A stretch of DNA of 64,000 bases, taken from assembly GCF_026625885.1 (NCBI RefSeq), contig NZ_CP113068.1, positions 2,852,001 through 2,916,000 of the forward strand, given 5' to 3'. The notes beneath the pieces were generated by a model, which had not been told where the DNA came from, did no database searches, and worked only from the letters and a program-made list of their open reading frames with translations. Position 1 is the first letter of the stretch. Each line of letters begins with the position of its first letter. This DNA is from Roseateles sp. SL47 (lineage in GTDB: Bacteria; Pseudomonadota; Gammaproteobacteria; Burkholderiales; Burkholderiaceae_C). Positions 39,391 to 49,741 of this stretch are shown here, in pieces. Position numbers and translations under genes: made by a program.

Positions 39391-40569
39391 TCAGCCCAGC
39401 ACGGTCTGCGCCACGATGTTGCGCTGGACCTCGTTGGATCCGCCGTAGATGGTGGTCTTGCGGTAGTTGAAGTAGTGGCTGGCCAGCGGCGCGCAATGGG
39501 CCGCGCCCACATGGTCGCCCTGCCATCCGGCTTCCATCGCCTCCTGGATGAAGGGCGTGGAGAAGGGGCCGGCCGCCAGCATCATCAGCTCGCTGTAGCG
39601 CTGCTGGATTTCGCTGCCACGGATCTTCAGCAGGCCCGCAACATCCAGTGACTGCTTGCCGCTGGTCTCGGCTGACAGCACCCGCAGCACCATCATTTCC
39701 AGCGCCACCACATCCACTTCCAGTTGCGCGATCTGGTCGCGGAACCGGCTGTCCTCATCCACGCCTTCCGCTTTGGCAATGCGCTTGAGGCGCTCCAGTT
39801 CGCGCTTGGCCCGGTTCACATCAGCGATGTTGGTGCGCTCATGGGCCAGCAGGTATTTGGCGTAGGTCCAGCCCTTGTTCTCTTCGCCCACCAGGTTCTC
39901 GACCGGGACCTCGACGTTGTCGAAGAACACCTCGTTCACCTCGTGCTCGCCGTCGAGCATGATGATCGGACGCACCGTCACCCCGGGCGACTTCATGTCG
40001 ATCAGCAGAAAGGAGATGCCAGCCTGTGGTTTCACCGACGGGTCGGTGCGCACCAGGCAGAAGATCCAGTCGCCGTACTGGCCCAGCGTGGTCCACGTCT
40101 TCTGGCCGTTGACGATGTAGCGGTTGCCGCGCCGTTCCGCGCGTGTCTTCACCGACGCGAGGTCCGACCCGGCGCCGGGTTCGCTATAACCCTGGCTCCA
40201 CCAGACATCGCCGCTCATGATGCCGGGCAGATGCCGCTCCTGTTGCTCGCGGGAGCCGAAGGCCATGATCACCGGCGCCACCATCACCGGCCCGAACGGC
40301 ACCACACGCGGGGCTCCGGCCAGCGCACATTCCTCTTCAAACAGATGGCGCTGCACCGCATTCCACCCCGGGCCACCGAACTGCTTGGGCCAGGCCCAGC
40401 CATGCCAGCCCTGCTGGCCCAGAATCCGGGCCCAGCGCTGCATGTCGTCCTTTGTCAGCCGCAGGGCGTTGTGCACCTTGTGGCTGATGTCCTTGGGCAG
40501 GTGGTCGGCCACCCAGTGCTGGATCTCGGCCCGGAAGGCCTGTTCTTCCGGGGTGAACTGCAGGTCCAT
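39391..40569 (-). CDS. Acyl-CoA dehydrogenase, PimC-like large subunit
   Basis: 392 residues starting MDLQFTPEEQAFRAEIQHWV. Landmarks are QGYSEPGAGSDLASVKTRAE (FAD/substrate-binding), NGQKTWTTLGQYGDWIF and a C-terminal TIYGGSNEVQRNIVAQ typical of ACADs that bind the FAD of the neighbouring protomer. It is first in a two-gene operon with the PimD-like gene. The divergent isoaspartyl peptidase gene shares its 155-bp upstream region. Confidence 0.9.
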   Translation of the reverse strand: MDLQFTPEEQAFRAEIQHWVADHLPKDISHKVHNALRLTKDDMQRWARILGQQGWHGWAWPKQFGGPGWNAVQRHLFEEECALAGAPRVVPFGPVMVAPVIMAFGSREQQERHLPGIMSGDVWWSQGYSEPGAGSDLASVKTRAERRGNRYIVNGQKTWTTLGQYGDWIFCLVRTDPSVKPQAGISFLLIDMKSPGVTVRPIIMLDGEHEVNEVFFDNVEVPVENLVGEENKGWTYAKYLLAHERTNIADVNRAKRELERLKRIAKAEGVDEDSRFRDQIAQLEVDVVALEMMVLRVLSAETSGKQSLDVAGLLKIRGSEIQQRYSELMMLAAGPFSTPFIQEAMEAGWQGDHVGAAHCAPLASHYFNYRKTTIYGGSNEVQRNIVAQTVLG

Positions 40570-40724
40570 GGCGTGTCTCCTCAAGTCGCTCTGCTTGACT
40601 GCCGCAGTTTTTAGCACGGGCGTTCGTTTTCCCCCTGTCCCGACGGGGACAAGACGGGTGGGCGGCAGGGGCTGGTGAGTCGGCGCTGTCGGTGGAGAAT
40701 GGCGGGCAGTCACCGGAGAAGCTG

Positions 40725-41729
40725 ATGTCCTTGCCAACGTCCCTGGCCGCAGGTGCCGGGCCTGAATCCGCAGCGCGTGCCGTCCTGGCCATTCATGGGG
40801 GCGCGGGCACGCTGCGCCGCGCTGCGATGTCCGCCGAGGCCGAAGCCCTTTATAGAAAGGCGCTGAGCCTGATCCTGGAGGACGGCGCACGCCGTCTGGA
40901 AGCGGGTGAGAACGCGCTGGAGGTGGTGGTGGAAGCGGTGCGGCAGTTGGAGGAGTGTGAGCTTTTTAATGCCGGCAAGGGCGCCGTCTATACAGCTGAT
41001 GAGCGGCATGAGCTGGACGCCAGTGTGATGGATGGGCGGGACCGGCGGGCGGGCGCCGTCGCGGGCGTCACACGGCTGCGCAATCCGGTGCTGGCCGCGC
41101 GCGAGGTCATGGCCCACAGCGGCCATGTGCTGATGATCGGCCGGGCCGCCGAGCACTTTGCGCTCGGGCAGGGCGTGGAGATGGTGGCGCCGGAATGGTT
41201 TGGCACCCCGCAGCGGCTGCAGCAATTGCGCCATGCCCAGGAGGCGGCACTGGGGCAGGTACTGGACCACGATGGGCAGGCCGCAGCGGGGCCGCTCGAC
41301 GAGAAAACCAAGTTCGGGACGGTCGGTGCGGTGGCGCTGGATGCGCATGGCCATCTGGCGGCGGCCACCTCCACCGGTGGCATGACCAACAAGCGCCCCG
41401 GCCGGGTGGGCGATTCGCCCATTCCCGGCGCCGGCTGTTATGCCGACGACCGCAGCGTGGCCGTGTCCTGCACCGGCACCGGCGAGTCCTTCATCCGCGC
41501 GGTGGCGGCCCATGAGGTGGCAGCGCTGGTGCGCATCGGCGGGCTGTCGCTGGAGGACGCCTGCCGGCGTGTGCTGTTTGAGGAGTTGCCCCAGGTGGGC
41601 GGAGATGGCGGGCTGATCGCCGTGGATCGCCACGGCCATGTCCACCTCGGTTTTAACACCGAAGGGATGTATCGGGGTTCCGTGCGGCCGGGCCAGGCGC
41701 CATTCGTGGGCATCTACGCCAACGAATGA
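40725..41729 (+). CDS. iaaA: Isoaspartyl peptidase / plant-type L-asparaginase
   Basis: A 334-residue Ntn hydrolase. HGGAGTLRR (24-32) and GAVYTADERHELDASVMDG (86-104) precede the autocleavage site KFGTVGAVALD, where Thr199 becomes the N-terminal nucleophile of the beta chain. GDSPIPGAGCYADD and SCTGTGESFIR complete the active site. It hydrolyses beta-aspartyl dipeptides and L-asparagine. The ATG at 40725 follows a CCGGAGAAG ribosome-binding site; an in-frame ATG 11 codons upstream is less likely. Confidence 0.93.
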   Translation: MSLPTSLAAGAGPESAARAVLAIHGGAGTLRRAAMSAEAEALYRKALSLILEDGARRLEAGENALEVVVEAVRQLEECELFNAGKGAVYTADERHELDASVMDGRDRRAGAVAGVTRLRNPVLAAREVMAHSGHVLMIGRAAEHFALGQGVEMVAPEWFGTPQRLQQLRHAQEAALGQVLDHDGQAAAGPLDEKTKFGTVGAVALDAHGHLAAATSTGGMTNKRPGRVGDSPIPGAGCYADDRSVAVSCTGTGESFIRAVAAHEVAALVRIGGLSLEDACRRVLFEELPQVGGDGGLIAVDRHGHVHLGFNTEGMYRGSVRPGQAPFVGIYANE

Positions 41730-41754
41730 CGGCCACAGGCCCCGCCCGGGCCGA

Positions 41755-43614
41755 TCAGTCGTCCAGCAAGGACAGATCGCGCACGGCGCCCTTGTCTGCC
41801 GACATCACCAGCTTGGCATACGCCTTCAGCGCGGCCGACACCTTGCGCGGGCGCGGCAGCACCGGCTTCCAGCCCTTGGCGTTCTGTTCCTCGCGACGAT
41901 GGGCCAGCTCTTCCTCCGACAGCAGCACGTTGATGCTGCGGTTGGGAATGTCGATGCGGATGCGGTCGCCATTGCGCACCAGGCCGATGGCGCCGCCCGC
42001 AGCCGCTTCCGGTGAGCAGTGGCCGATGGACAGGCCGGAAGTGCCCCCCGAGAAGCGGCCATCGGTCAGCAGGGCGCAGGCTTTGCCCAGGCCCTTCGAC
42101 TTGATGTAGCTGGTGGGGTAGAGCATTTCCTGCATGCCGGGGCCCCCCTTGGGGCCTTCGTAGCGCACGATCACCACATCACCGGCCTTGACCTTGTCGG
42201 CCAGGATGTTCTCCACCGCCTCGTCCTGCGACTCGGTGACGTGGGCGGTACCCTCGAACACCAGGATGCTGTCGTCCACCCCGGCGGTCTTGACCACACA
42301 GCCGTCCATTGCAATGTTGCCGGTGAGCACGGCCAGGCCGCCTTCCTGGGAGAAGGCATGTTCATTGGAGCGAATGCAGCCTTCGGCACGATCCAGGTCC
42401 AGGCTGGGCCAGCGCTCGCTCTGGCTGAAGGCCACCTGTGTGGGGATACCGGCCGGGCCGGCACGGTAGAAGGTGCGCACCGCTTCGTCCTGCGTGCGCA
42501 CGATGTCCCACTGGTCCAGCGCATGCCGCAGCGACGGGGCATGCACTGTTGGCACATCGGTGTGCAGCTTGCCGGCACGGTCCAGCTCACCCAGGATGGC
42601 CATGATGCCGCCTGCGCGGTGGACATCTTCGATGTGGTACTTGTTGGTGTTGGGCGCCACCTTGCAGAGCTGGGGCACCACCCGCGAGAGGCGGTCGATG
42701 TCCGCCATCGTGAAGTCGATCTCGGCCTCGCGGGCGATCGCCAGCAGGTGCAGGATGGTGTTGGTGGAGCCGCCCATGGCGATGTCCAGCGTCATCGCAT
42801 TTTCAAAGGCCTTGAAGCCGACCGAGCGCGGCAGCACCCGCTCGTCATTGCCTTCGTAGTATTGGCGTGTCAGCGACACGATGCGCTGGCCGGCACGCTT
42901 GAACAGCTGCTCGCGGTCCGCATGGGTGGCCACCACCGTGCCGTTGCCCGGCAGCGAAAGGCCCAGTGCTTCGGTCAGGCAGTTCATCGAATTGGCGGTG
43001 AACATGCCGGAGCAGGACCCGCAGGTGGGGCAGGCGGAGCGTTCCACCTCGGCCACTTCCGCGTCGCTGACCTTGCTGTCGGCGGCCATCACCATGGCGT
43101 CGATCAGGTCCAGCTTCTTGATCTGCACGGTGGCGGTGCCCGGCACGGCCAGGCGCACCTTGCCGGCTTCCATCGGCCCACCGGAGACAAAAATCACCGG
43201 GATGTTCAGCCGCATGGCCGCCATCAGCATCCCGGGGGTGATCTTGTCGCAGTTGGAGATGCACACCATGGCGTCCGCGCAGTGCGCATTGACCATGTAC
43301 TCCACCGAGTCCGCAATGATGTCGCGGCTGGGCAGCGAATACAGCATGCCGTCATGGCCCATGGCGATGCCGTCATCCACCGCAATGGTGTTGAACTCCT
43401 TGGCCACGCCGCCGGCGGCTTCAATTTCACGGGCGACCAGTTGCCCGAGGTCCTTCAGGTGTACATGGCCGGGCACGAACTGGGTGAAGGAGTTCACCAC
43501 CGCAATGATCGGCTTGGCGAAGTCTTCGTCTTTCATGCCGGTGGCACGCCACAGGGAGCGGGCACCCGCCATGTTGCGGCCGGCGGTGGAAGTTTTGGAG
43601 CGGTATGCGGGCAT
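41755..43614 (-). CDS. ilvD: Dihydroxy-acid dehydratase
   Basis: A 619-residue iron-sulfur dehydratase of branched-chain amino acid synthesis, converting 2,3-dihydroxy-isovalerate and -methylvalerate to the 2-oxo acids. It has the family segments [20 protein letters not shown] and [19 protein letters not shown] with cluster-ligand cysteines, and [10 protein letters not shown]. The ATG at 43614 ([10 protein letters not shown]) gives the length of the longer E. coli-like form. It is not in an ilv operon here. Confidence 0.96.
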   Translation of the reverse strand: MPAYRSKTSTAGRNMAGARSLWRATGMKDEDFAKPIIAVVNSFTQFVPGHVHLKDLGQLVAREIEAAGGVAKEFNTIAVDDGIAMGHDGMLYSLPSRDIIADSVEYMVNAHCADAMVCISNCDKITPGMLMAAMRLNIPVIFVSGGPMEAGKVRLAVPGTATVQIKKLDLIDAMVMAADSKVSDAEVAEVERSACPTCGSCSGMFTANSMNCLTEALGLSLPGNGTVVATHADREQLFKRAGQRIVSLTRQYYEGNDERVLPRSVGFKAFENAMTLDIAMGGSTNTILHLLAIAREAEIDFTMADIDRLSRVVPQLCKVAPNTNKYHIEDVHRAGGIMAILGELDRAGKLHTDVPTVHAPSLRHALDQWDIVRTQDEAVRTFYRAGPAGIPTQVAFSQSERWPSLDLDRAEGCIRSNEHAFSQEGGLAVLTGNIAMDGCVVKTAGVDDSILVFEGTAHVTESQDEAVENILADKVKAGDVVIVRYEGPKGGPGMQEMLYPTSYIKSKGLGKACALLTDGRFSGGTSGLSIGHCSPEAAAGGAIGLVRNGDRIRIDIPNRSINVLLSEEELAHRREEQNAKGWKPVLPRPRKVSAALKAYAKLVMSADKGAVRDLSLLDD

Positions 43615-43967
43615 GGAGGTCGCTGATGAAAAATATCGTCTGAAGCGCCCGCGCAGCAGCACCGCATGCAACACCGCCGGGGTAAGGCGGCTGCAGGGAC
43701 TGGCCGGCGCGCAGCACCGTCACGTATAGAAATCAGGCCGCAGGAGTAAGCGCCTCGTTTCCAACCGGCGCCCGGAGCGGGCCTTGTGGGCGAAGCCACG
43801 AGCGCAGGCGCCGATTATCGCCCGCGCTCCGGGGCCTGCGCTTGTCCCTGCCGGGCACGCGGGCGCTGCGCGGCATCAAAAAGCGCCCCGGAGGGCGCTG
43901 ATGGCGAGGAAGCGAGGGGCCTTCGCGCTTGGGAAACGCTGTGCTTCCCGATGGGCGAACCGCCGCT
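43615..43967. other. Gene-free interval between ilvD and the PEP-CTERM gene
   Basis: 353 bp. The part nearer ilvD presumably holds its promoter. The rest contains the terminator at 43882-43899. No convincing coding frame was seen. Confidence 0.5.
43882..43899 (-). terminator. Rho-independent terminator after PEP-CTERM gene
   Basis: The 7-bp stem AGCGCCC/GGGCGCT has a 4-nt loop. On the minus strand it is followed directly by a run of T residues (43878-43882). It lies about 70 bp downstream of the PEP-CTERM gene stop. Confidence 0.75.
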
Positions 43968-44804
43968 TCAGCTGTTGGACGGCGTGTCGCTGTCTTTCTG
44001 GCGACGCTGGCGGCGCACACCCGCCACACCCAGCAGGGCGGCTGCCGACAGGGCCAGCGTGGCCGGTTCCGGCACATTCTGGCGCGTGGTGGTGGTGCCA
44101 GTGACCGAATACAGCTTCACGAAGTCATAACCGGTGTAGCTGGTGCCCAGGCCGCGGGTGAGGCCGGAGCTGGTGCCGTCACCGCCGGTGGGCGCACCGC
44201 CCAGCTGCGAGTTGTAGGCGGTGATGATCCACCAGCTGGAGCTGAGGCCCTGACTGTTGATGCTCTTGTTGGTGCCACTGACCAGGTCGGCATAACTGCC
44301 CACCAGCGACCAGCCACTGCTGGTCAGGCTGCTGGCGGTCTTGCCGGTGATGGTGTTGGCCACGTTCACCCCGGAGGTGCTGCCGGTGTAGGCCAGCACG
44401 GTGATGTCGCTGTCGTATTGAGACCAGCCGATCTTCACCTGGGTCAGCTTCACCAGATCGTCGAACTTCAGCAGGATCAGGTCTTGGTAGCCGTAGTTGT
44501 CCACCGCATGGTTGGGCGATTGGGCATCGCCCGACGGGGCCGTCACGCCGAAGCCGCTGCCGCCGTAATAGGCCAGGGTGCTGCTGGCAAAGCTGCCGGT
44601 GCTGACATAGGCGCCGGCACTGGACGTGTTGACGGCCGCCGAGTAGGCGCTGTAGCTGACGTTGGGGGCCGCGTCGCCGGTTTCGGCGCAGTTGCTGAGG
44701 CAACTGCCGGCGGTCCAGGTGGAATCGGCATGCGCGGCCATCGGCAGGCCGGCGGCCAGGGCCAGAAGGGCCGAGGCCATCAGGTGTTGTGTTGCAATCC
44801 GCAT
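43968..44804 (-). CDS. PEP-CTERM-anchored exported protein
   Basis: 278 residues. The signal peptide (about 1-27) is cleaved after AAHA. The mature domain is rich in Ser, Thr, Gly and Tyr with no recognised enzyme motif. The C terminus has the sorting signal VPEPATLALSAAALLG followed by a basic RRQRRQ cluster, the PEP-CTERM arrangement processed by exosortase. The ATG at 44804 sits just before a clear signal peptide. A PrsT-like TPR protein, part of the same system in other genomes, is encoded immediately upstream. No exosortase gene is in the window. Confidence 0.92.
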   Translation of the reverse strand: MRIATQHLMASALLALAAGLPMAAHADSTWTAGSCLSNCAETGDAAPNVSYSAYSAAVNTSSAGAYVSTGSFASSTLAYYGGSGFGVTAPSGDAQSPNHAVDNYGYQDLILLKFDDLVKLTQVKIGWSQYDSDITVLAYTGSTSGVNVANTITGKTASSLTSSGWSLVGSYADLVSGTNKSINSQGLSSSWWIITAYNSQLGGAPTGGDGTSSGLTRGLGTSYTGYDFVKLYSVTGTTTTRQNVPEPATLALSAAALLGVAGVRRQRRQKDSDTPSNS

Positions 44805-44982
44805 CTTTATCCCCCGAATTCTGTCCGGCGTGGTCGCCGTTGGCGTTGAGTCACACGCTTGAAGCAATCAACGGGCCAGCGGGCCGAGGGCCTTTGGTGA
44901 CAATCACTTAGCGCTGTTTTGCGCGACGCCATGTCCGTGTTGGGTCGGAAATGTAAATTTTCCTGACAGCCCTGGCAGCCCC

Positions 44983-47946
44983 TCACCTGAGGGTTTGGGC
45001 CAGCGCCTGTGCGTCTTTCATGCTGGTGAAGCTGCGGTTCTTCAGCGCCGCGTCCAGTTCCTCCCGCGCTTCCGCCTTGCGGCCAGCTTGTGCCAATGCG
45101 GCAGCGAGGTGGTAGCGGATCTCCGGATTGGCCGGGTCACGCAGCCGGGCATCACGCAGCAGCTGCAGGGCGCGGTCGCCCTGGCCGGACAGATGGTGGG
45201 CCCAGCCGGCGGTGTCCATGACCGACGGATGGCGCGGCTGCAGTGCCAGCGCCTGATCGGCCAGGGGAACGGCGCCGGCCGCATCGCCCAGGCGGATCAG
45301 CACGTTGGCCTGGTTGTTCAAGGTCTCCACATCCTTGGGCCGCAGGCGCAGGGCGCTGTCGTAGCTCTTGCGGGCCGCCGCGAAATTGCCGCTGCGGGCC
45401 TGGCTGTCCCCCAGGGCCTTCCAGGCAGACACATCGGTCGGGAACTTGCGCAGCCAGCGCTCCGCCAGCTCACTGGCTGCCTTGTTGCTACCGTCCTGGC
45501 GGGCGAGGGCTCGCATCAACGCAAGCAGGGTGCCGCTGCTGGGCGCCACCTCATGCGCCTTGCGCAGCGCCTCCAGCGCCTGCGCGGGCTGGTTGCGTGC
45601 CTGGAAGACATCGGCCAGCAGCAGATGCCCCAGCGCCTGGCCCGGCTGCAGCGTGATGACCTGGTGCGCCAGCTTCTCCGCCTGGGCCGGCTGGCCCTGC
45701 TGCAGCGCCACGGTGGTGGACAGGGCCAGTGCCGGCACATGCTGCGGGGCGGCGGTCAGGGCCTTGTCCAGGCTGTAGGCGGCGCCAGCCGGGTCCTGGG
45801 TGGCCAGTTGGAGCGCGGCAATGTCCACCAGCGGTTGCGGATCAAAGCCCGAGCGCCGGGCGGCGCTGGTCAGCGTGGCCTTGGCGCCGGAGGTATCCCG
45901 GTTGGCCAATTGAGCCCGCGCGTAGGTGATGTTGGCCTGCAGATCTTCGGGTGCCTTGCCCAGCAGCCGTTTGGCGGCCTCCAGGGCTGCGCCCGCCTGG
46001 TCCTGCTTCAGCAGCCAGGCCACCAGGGCCTGGTCAGCACGGGTCTGTCGCGGGCCGCTGGCATCCGCCGCCTTGGACAGCCAGCGCTGCACCTCGGTGC
46101 TCTGGCCGCGCGCCTCGCTCAGCAGCGCCATCTCATACAGGACGTCGACGTTGCGTTCGTCCGTGCGCAGCAGTGCGTCCAGACGCTTCTGGGCGGCGTC
46201 GAACTGGCGCGCCAGGATCTCCAGGCGCGCCAGGCCGAGCTGAGGTTCCACCAGCCGCGCATCGATCTGCAGCGCCTGCTGGAAGGACTGTCGCGCACCG
46301 GCCAGATCCTTGCCGGCCTGGCGCGCCGCACCTTGCATCATCCAGACGCTGGGATTGCGGGGCTGCTGTTGCACCAGCCGGTCCGCCACCGCCAGGGCTT
46401 TGGCCGTCTGGCCGTTGCGCAAATAGAGCGTGGCCAGCGACAGCCCGGCATAGGCTTGCGACGGGTCCTTCTGGAACGCCTTCTCCAGCTCGTCGGCGGC
46501 GCTGCCGATCTGGCCGCCGCGAATCAGCGACAGGCCCAGCGCGGTGTGAAACTCCGGGGCGTCGCGCCCGCGCAATGCCTCCTGCATCAGCGCCGTGGCC
46601 CGGGCGTGCCGGCCCTGGGCCATCTGCAGCGACGCCATCATCACCAGCGCCTGGCTGTCGGCCGGGAAGGCCTTGAGATAGGTCTCCAGCACATCGCTGG
46701 CCCGGTCCAGATTGGCATCGGCCGCATACACCTGGGCCAGCAGCTTGGACAGCGGGCTGTTGGGCTGCAGGCGCTGCGCCGCTTCCAGATAGGGTTTGGC
46801 CTTCTGCAGCTCGCCCAGCCCGTAGTGGGCCAGGCCGTTGAGCATCAAGGCCTGGGGCCGGTAGCGGATGTAGTCCATCGGCACCGGATCCAGCTGCGTC
46901 GTCACCGCCTTCAGCGCCTGGGAGGCGGCGGCACTGTCGCCCCGTCGCTCCGCCAGCACGGCGCTGAGATACAGCGCGCGTGGTTCGGTGGGGGCCTGCT
47001 TCAGCAGGGCCTGCAACGCGGGCTGGGCCTGCTCCTGCCGCCCCAGATCCACCAGGATGCCGGCGCGGGCCAACTGGGCCTCCAGATGCCGCGCATCAAC
47101 GGCCAGCACATGGTCGTAAGCCCGCAGCGCGTCGTCCAGACGGCCCTGCACATGGGCGATGCTGGCCTTCTGGTAGAGCGCCTCGGCATTGCGGGGGGCG
47201 AGTTGCAGGGCGCGGTCGGCGGCTGCGTGGGCGCGGTCGAACTGACGGCTGCGCACCCGCAGCGGCACCTCGGCCACCCAGGACTCGGGGGCCTGGGCTT
47301 GGATCGCTCGAGCGTCGTCCACCAGGGCCTGGGCACGGTTGGCATCCCCCAGGTCCGAGGCTGCACCGGCGCGCACCAGCAGCAGCGCCTGGCGGGTGGC
47401 GTCCGGCAGTCCGTCCGGGTTGAGCACGGCCAGCTTGAAGACGTCCGCCTGCTTGCCCTGGGCCACCAGCGCCTGCGCCAGCGGCACGGCAACCTCGGCC
47501 CGGTTGATGCCCAACTGCAGCGCTTCGTTGAATTCCACTTCCGCTGCGGCCGCTTCACTGCGGGAGAGCAGGGCCTTGCCCAGCAGCACGTGGACCGTCA
47601 GCAGCCGGGCGTCCTGCTGCAAGGCGTTCTTGAGCTGAAGGATGGCGCCGTCCATGTCCTGGCGCTCAAAGCGCTTCAGGGCGTCCTCGTAATAGCGGGA
47701 CGCCTGGACGCTGTCCGCCCGGGCGTGGGCGGGAACCCCCAAGGCCAGTGGGATGGCCAGCGGGATGGACAGCAGAGGGGCCAGCATGGGTGACCAGGTC
47801 GGCACCCACGTCGGCGACCAACTTGCCGCCCAACTTGTCGCCCAACTTGTCGCCCACCGGGTGGCCCCTGTCGACGCCAGCATCGTGGTCTTCGCCGACG
47901 CCAGGCCGGCGCGACGGCCCGCCTGACGCGTTGGTGATGCGCTCAT
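44983..47946 (-). CDS. prsT: PrsT-like TPR-repeat protein of the PEP-CTERM/EPS system
   Basis: A 987-residue protein composed almost entirely of TPR-like 34-residue helical pairs from about 78 to the C terminus, matching the PEP-CTERM system TPR protein family (PrsT). The N terminus (1-77) is unusual. A Trp appears every four residues across about 32-53 (ATSWATSWAASWSPTW pattern), before a hydrophobic segment (54-75) ending PAHARA that looks like a signal peptide core. I see no lipobox Cys, although many relatives are lipoproteins. GGAGGAGA precedes the ATG at 47946. Role: periplasmic scaffold in exopolysaccharide or protein sorting, by family. Confidence 0.88.
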   Translation of the reverse strand: MSASPTRQAGRRAGLASAKTTMLASTGATRWATSWATSWAASWSPTWVPTWSPMLAPLLSIPLAIPLALGVPAHARADSVQASRYYEDALKRFERQDMDGAILQLKNALQQDARLLTVHVLLGKALLSRSEAAAAEVEFNEALQLGINRAEVAVPLAQALVAQGKQADVFKLAVLNPDGLPDATRQALLLVRAGAASDLGDANRAQALVDDARAIQAQAPESWVAEVPLRVRSRQFDRAHAAADRALQLAPRNAEALYQKASIAHVQGRLDDALRAYDHVLAVDARHLEAQLARAGILVDLGRQEQAQPALQALLKQAPTEPRALYLSAVLAERRGDSAAASQALKAVTTQLDPVPMDYIRYRPQALMLNGLAHYGLGELQKAKPYLEAAQRLQPNSPLSKLLAQVYAADANLDRASDVLETYLKAFPADSQALVMMASLQMAQGRHARATALMQEALRGRDAPEFHTALGLSLIRGGQIGSAADELEKAFQKDPSQAYAGLSLATLYLRNGQTAKALAVADRLVQQQPRNPSVWMMQGAARQAGKDLAGARQSFQQALQIDARLVEPQLGLARLEILARQFDAAQKRLDALLRTDERNVDVLYEMALLSEARGQSTEVQRWLSKAADASGPRQTRADQALVAWLLKQDQAGAALEAAKRLLGKAPEDLQANITYARAQLANRDTSGAKATLTSAARRSGFDPQPLVDIAALQLATQDPAGAAYSLDKALTAAPQHVPALALSTTVALQQGQPAQAEKLAHQVITLQPGQALGHLLLADVFQARNQPAQALEALRKAHEVAPSSGTLLALMRALARQDGSNKAASELAERWLRKFPTDVSAWKALGDSQARSGNFAAARKSYDSALRLRPKDVETLNNQANVLIRLGDAAGAVPLADQALALQPRHPSVMDTAGWAHHLSGQGDRALQLLRDARLRDPANPEIRYHLAAALAQAGRKAEAREELDAALKNRSFTSMKDAQALAQTLR

Positions 47947-48016
47947 CCCGTCTCCTCCGCGTGCCGGGCGCGGTCCCGCAGAACCGCTGCAACGTCCCGC
48001 CGTGTTTGAACCGGCG

Positions 48017-48511
48017 TTATTTGCGGTAGTTGTCGAAGCTCAGCGGCAGGTCCGCCAGGTCCTTGCGCAGCACGGCCTGGGCGGCCTGCAGGTCGTCCAG
48101 GTTCTTGCCGGTGATGCGGACGATGTCGCCTTCGATGGCGGCCTGCACCTTGAGCTTGCTGTTCTTGATGGCGGCCACCACCTTCTTGGCTTCAGCGGAT
48201 TCCAGCCCGGATTTGATCTTGTAGACCTGCTTCACGCGGTCACCGCCGAGCTTCTCGATCTTTTCCTGCTTGTCGACAAAGCCCAGCACCACGCCCTGCT
48301 TGGCCAGCTTGCCGTAGAGCACGGCCTCGATCTGCTCCAGCTGGAATTCGGCGTCGCCGGTGGAATGGATTTCTTTTTCCTTGTCCTTGAACTCGATGGA
48401 GGCGCTGGTGCCCTTGAAATCGAATCGGGTGGTGATTTCCTTGGCGCTGGCGTCCACGCTGTTGCGGACCTTGACCATGTCGGGTTCGAGAACGGTGTCG
48501 AAGCTGGGCAT
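48017..48511 (-). CDS. yajQ: YajQ family nucleotide-binding protein
   Basis: 164 residues, the standard length. It starts MPSFDTVLEPDMVKVRNSVD, with TTRFDFKGTSASIEF and the C-terminal AVLRKDLADLPLSFDNYRK, all typical. YajQ proteins have two ferredoxin-like domains. Some bind c-di-GMP and act on transcription factors in Xanthomonas; others bind nucleic acid. It is divergent from murB with a 116-bp shared upstream region. Confidence 0.96.
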   Translation of the reverse strand: MPSFDTVLEPDMVKVRNSVDASAKEITTRFDFKGTSASIEFKDKEKEIHSTGDAEFQLEQIEAVLYGKLAKQGVVLGFVDKQEKIEKLGGDRVKQVYKIKSGLESAEAKKVVAAIKNSKLKVQAAIEGDIVRITGKNLDDLQAAQAVLRKDLADLPLSFDNYRK

Positions 48512-48627
48512 GTGGATGTACTGCTGATGGTGTCTGGATAGACGGGATGGACGGGATCGACGGGTGGACCGTCACCGGTGCGCCAGGCCCCGCAGAGGCG
48601 GGCGCATTCTTCGGCGAGAATTCTGCC

Positions 48628-49698
48628 ATGCAGTCTGCCCCCACCACCCCCCCGACCGAGCGCCGTGACGGCCTGCTCATCGAGACCGATGTCAACCTGA
48701 AGCCGTACAACACCTTCGGTCTGCCCGCCGTGGCCCGACGGCTGGTGCGCATCCGGGAAGAACTGGATGTGCGCCGGGTGGTGGACCATCCGGAACTGGG
48801 CCGCGCCGCCAAGTTCGTGCTGGGCGGCGGCTCCAATCTGGTGCTGACCCGCGATGTGGAGGCGGTGGTGCTCAAGATGGACATCCAGGGCCTGAGCGTG
48901 CAAGAGCGCGAGGACGCCTGGATCATCGAAGCGGGCGCGGGGGTGGGATGGCATGAGGCCGTGGCCTATTCGCTGGACCAGGGCGTGCCCGGCCTGGAGA
49001 ACCTGGCCCTCATCCCTGGCACCGTGGGGGCCGCGCCGGTGCAGAACATCGGCGCCTACGGCATCGAGGTCAAGGACCGGCTGGACAGCGTGGATGTGGT
49101 GGACCTGACCACCGGCCGTCGTGTCACCTTGCCGGCGTCGGTCTGCAACTTCGGCTATCGCGACAGCGTCTTCAAGCAGACCGGCTATGGCGGCCTGGCT
49201 GGCAAAAGTGTCATTACCAAGGTGCGGCTGCGCTGCCCCAAACCCTGGCAGCCGCAACTCGGTTATCTGGACCTGGAGCGCAAGATGGCCGAGACGGGCA
49301 TCACCACACCGGACGCGCGCCAGATCTTCGACTGGGTCTGTGAGATCCGCCGAGCGAAGCTGCCCGATCCGGCCCGCATCGGCAATGCCGGCAGCTTCTT
49401 CAAGAATCCGGTGGTGAGTGCCGAGCAGTGCCGGGACATCATTGCGCGCGATCCGCACATCGTTCACTACCCGATGCCGGACGGCAGTTTCAAGCTGGCC
49501 GCCGGCTGGCTGATCGATGCCTGCGGCTGGAAGGGCAAGAGCGTGGGCGGGGCGGCCGTGTACGACAAGCAGGCGCTGGTGCTGGTCAACCGGGGGGACG
49601 CCCGCGGCGCCGAGGTGGTGACGCTGGCACGGGCCATTCAGGAAAGTGTCTATGGCCGGTTCGGGATCCGGCTGGAGCCGGAGCCGGTGGTGATCTGA
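48628..49698 (+). CDS. murB: UDP-N-acetylenolpyruvoylglucosamine reductase
   Basis: A 356-residue FAD-dependent enzyme of cytoplasmic peptidoglycan precursor synthesis, reducing UDP-GlcNAc-enolpyruvate to UDP-MurNAc. Landmarks are NTFGLPA, LGGGSNLVL, IPGTVGAAPVQNIGAYGIE (FAD domain), SVFKQTGYGG, and IGNAGSFFKNPVV with the catalytic Ser. The layout is type I MurB, as in E. coli. Confidence 0.97.
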   Translation: MQSAPTTPPTERRDGLLIETDVNLKPYNTFGLPAVARRLVRIREELDVRRVVDHPELGRAAKFVLGGGSNLVLTRDVEAVVLKMDIQGLSVQEREDAWIIEAGAGVGWHEAVAYSLDQGVPGLENLALIPGTVGAAPVQNIGAYGIEVKDRLDSVDVVDLTTGRRVTLPASVCNFGYRDSVFKQTGYGGLAGKSVITKVRLRCPKPWQPQLGYLDLERKMAETGITTPDARQIFDWVCEIRRAKLPDPARIGNAGSFFKNPVVSAEQCRDIIARDPHIVHYPMPDGSFKLAAGWLIDACGWKGKSVGGAAVYDKQALVLVNRGDARGAEVVTLARAIQESVYGRFGIRLEPEPVVI

Positions 49699-49741
49699 GG
49701 CTCGGTCAGCCTCAGCCTGCCGCAGCGAACCAGGCCCGACC

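Noticed and set aside
43784..44130. Short plus-strand frames between ilvD and the PEP-CTERM gene
   Set aside because: Arg/Ala/Pro-rich with no ribosome-binding site or conserved motif. They overlap a clear minus-strand terminator.
44995..47793. 932-codon plus-strand frame across the PrsT-like gene
   Set aside because: Antisense shadow of the TPR gene; Gln/Leu/Gly-rich without recognisable motifs.
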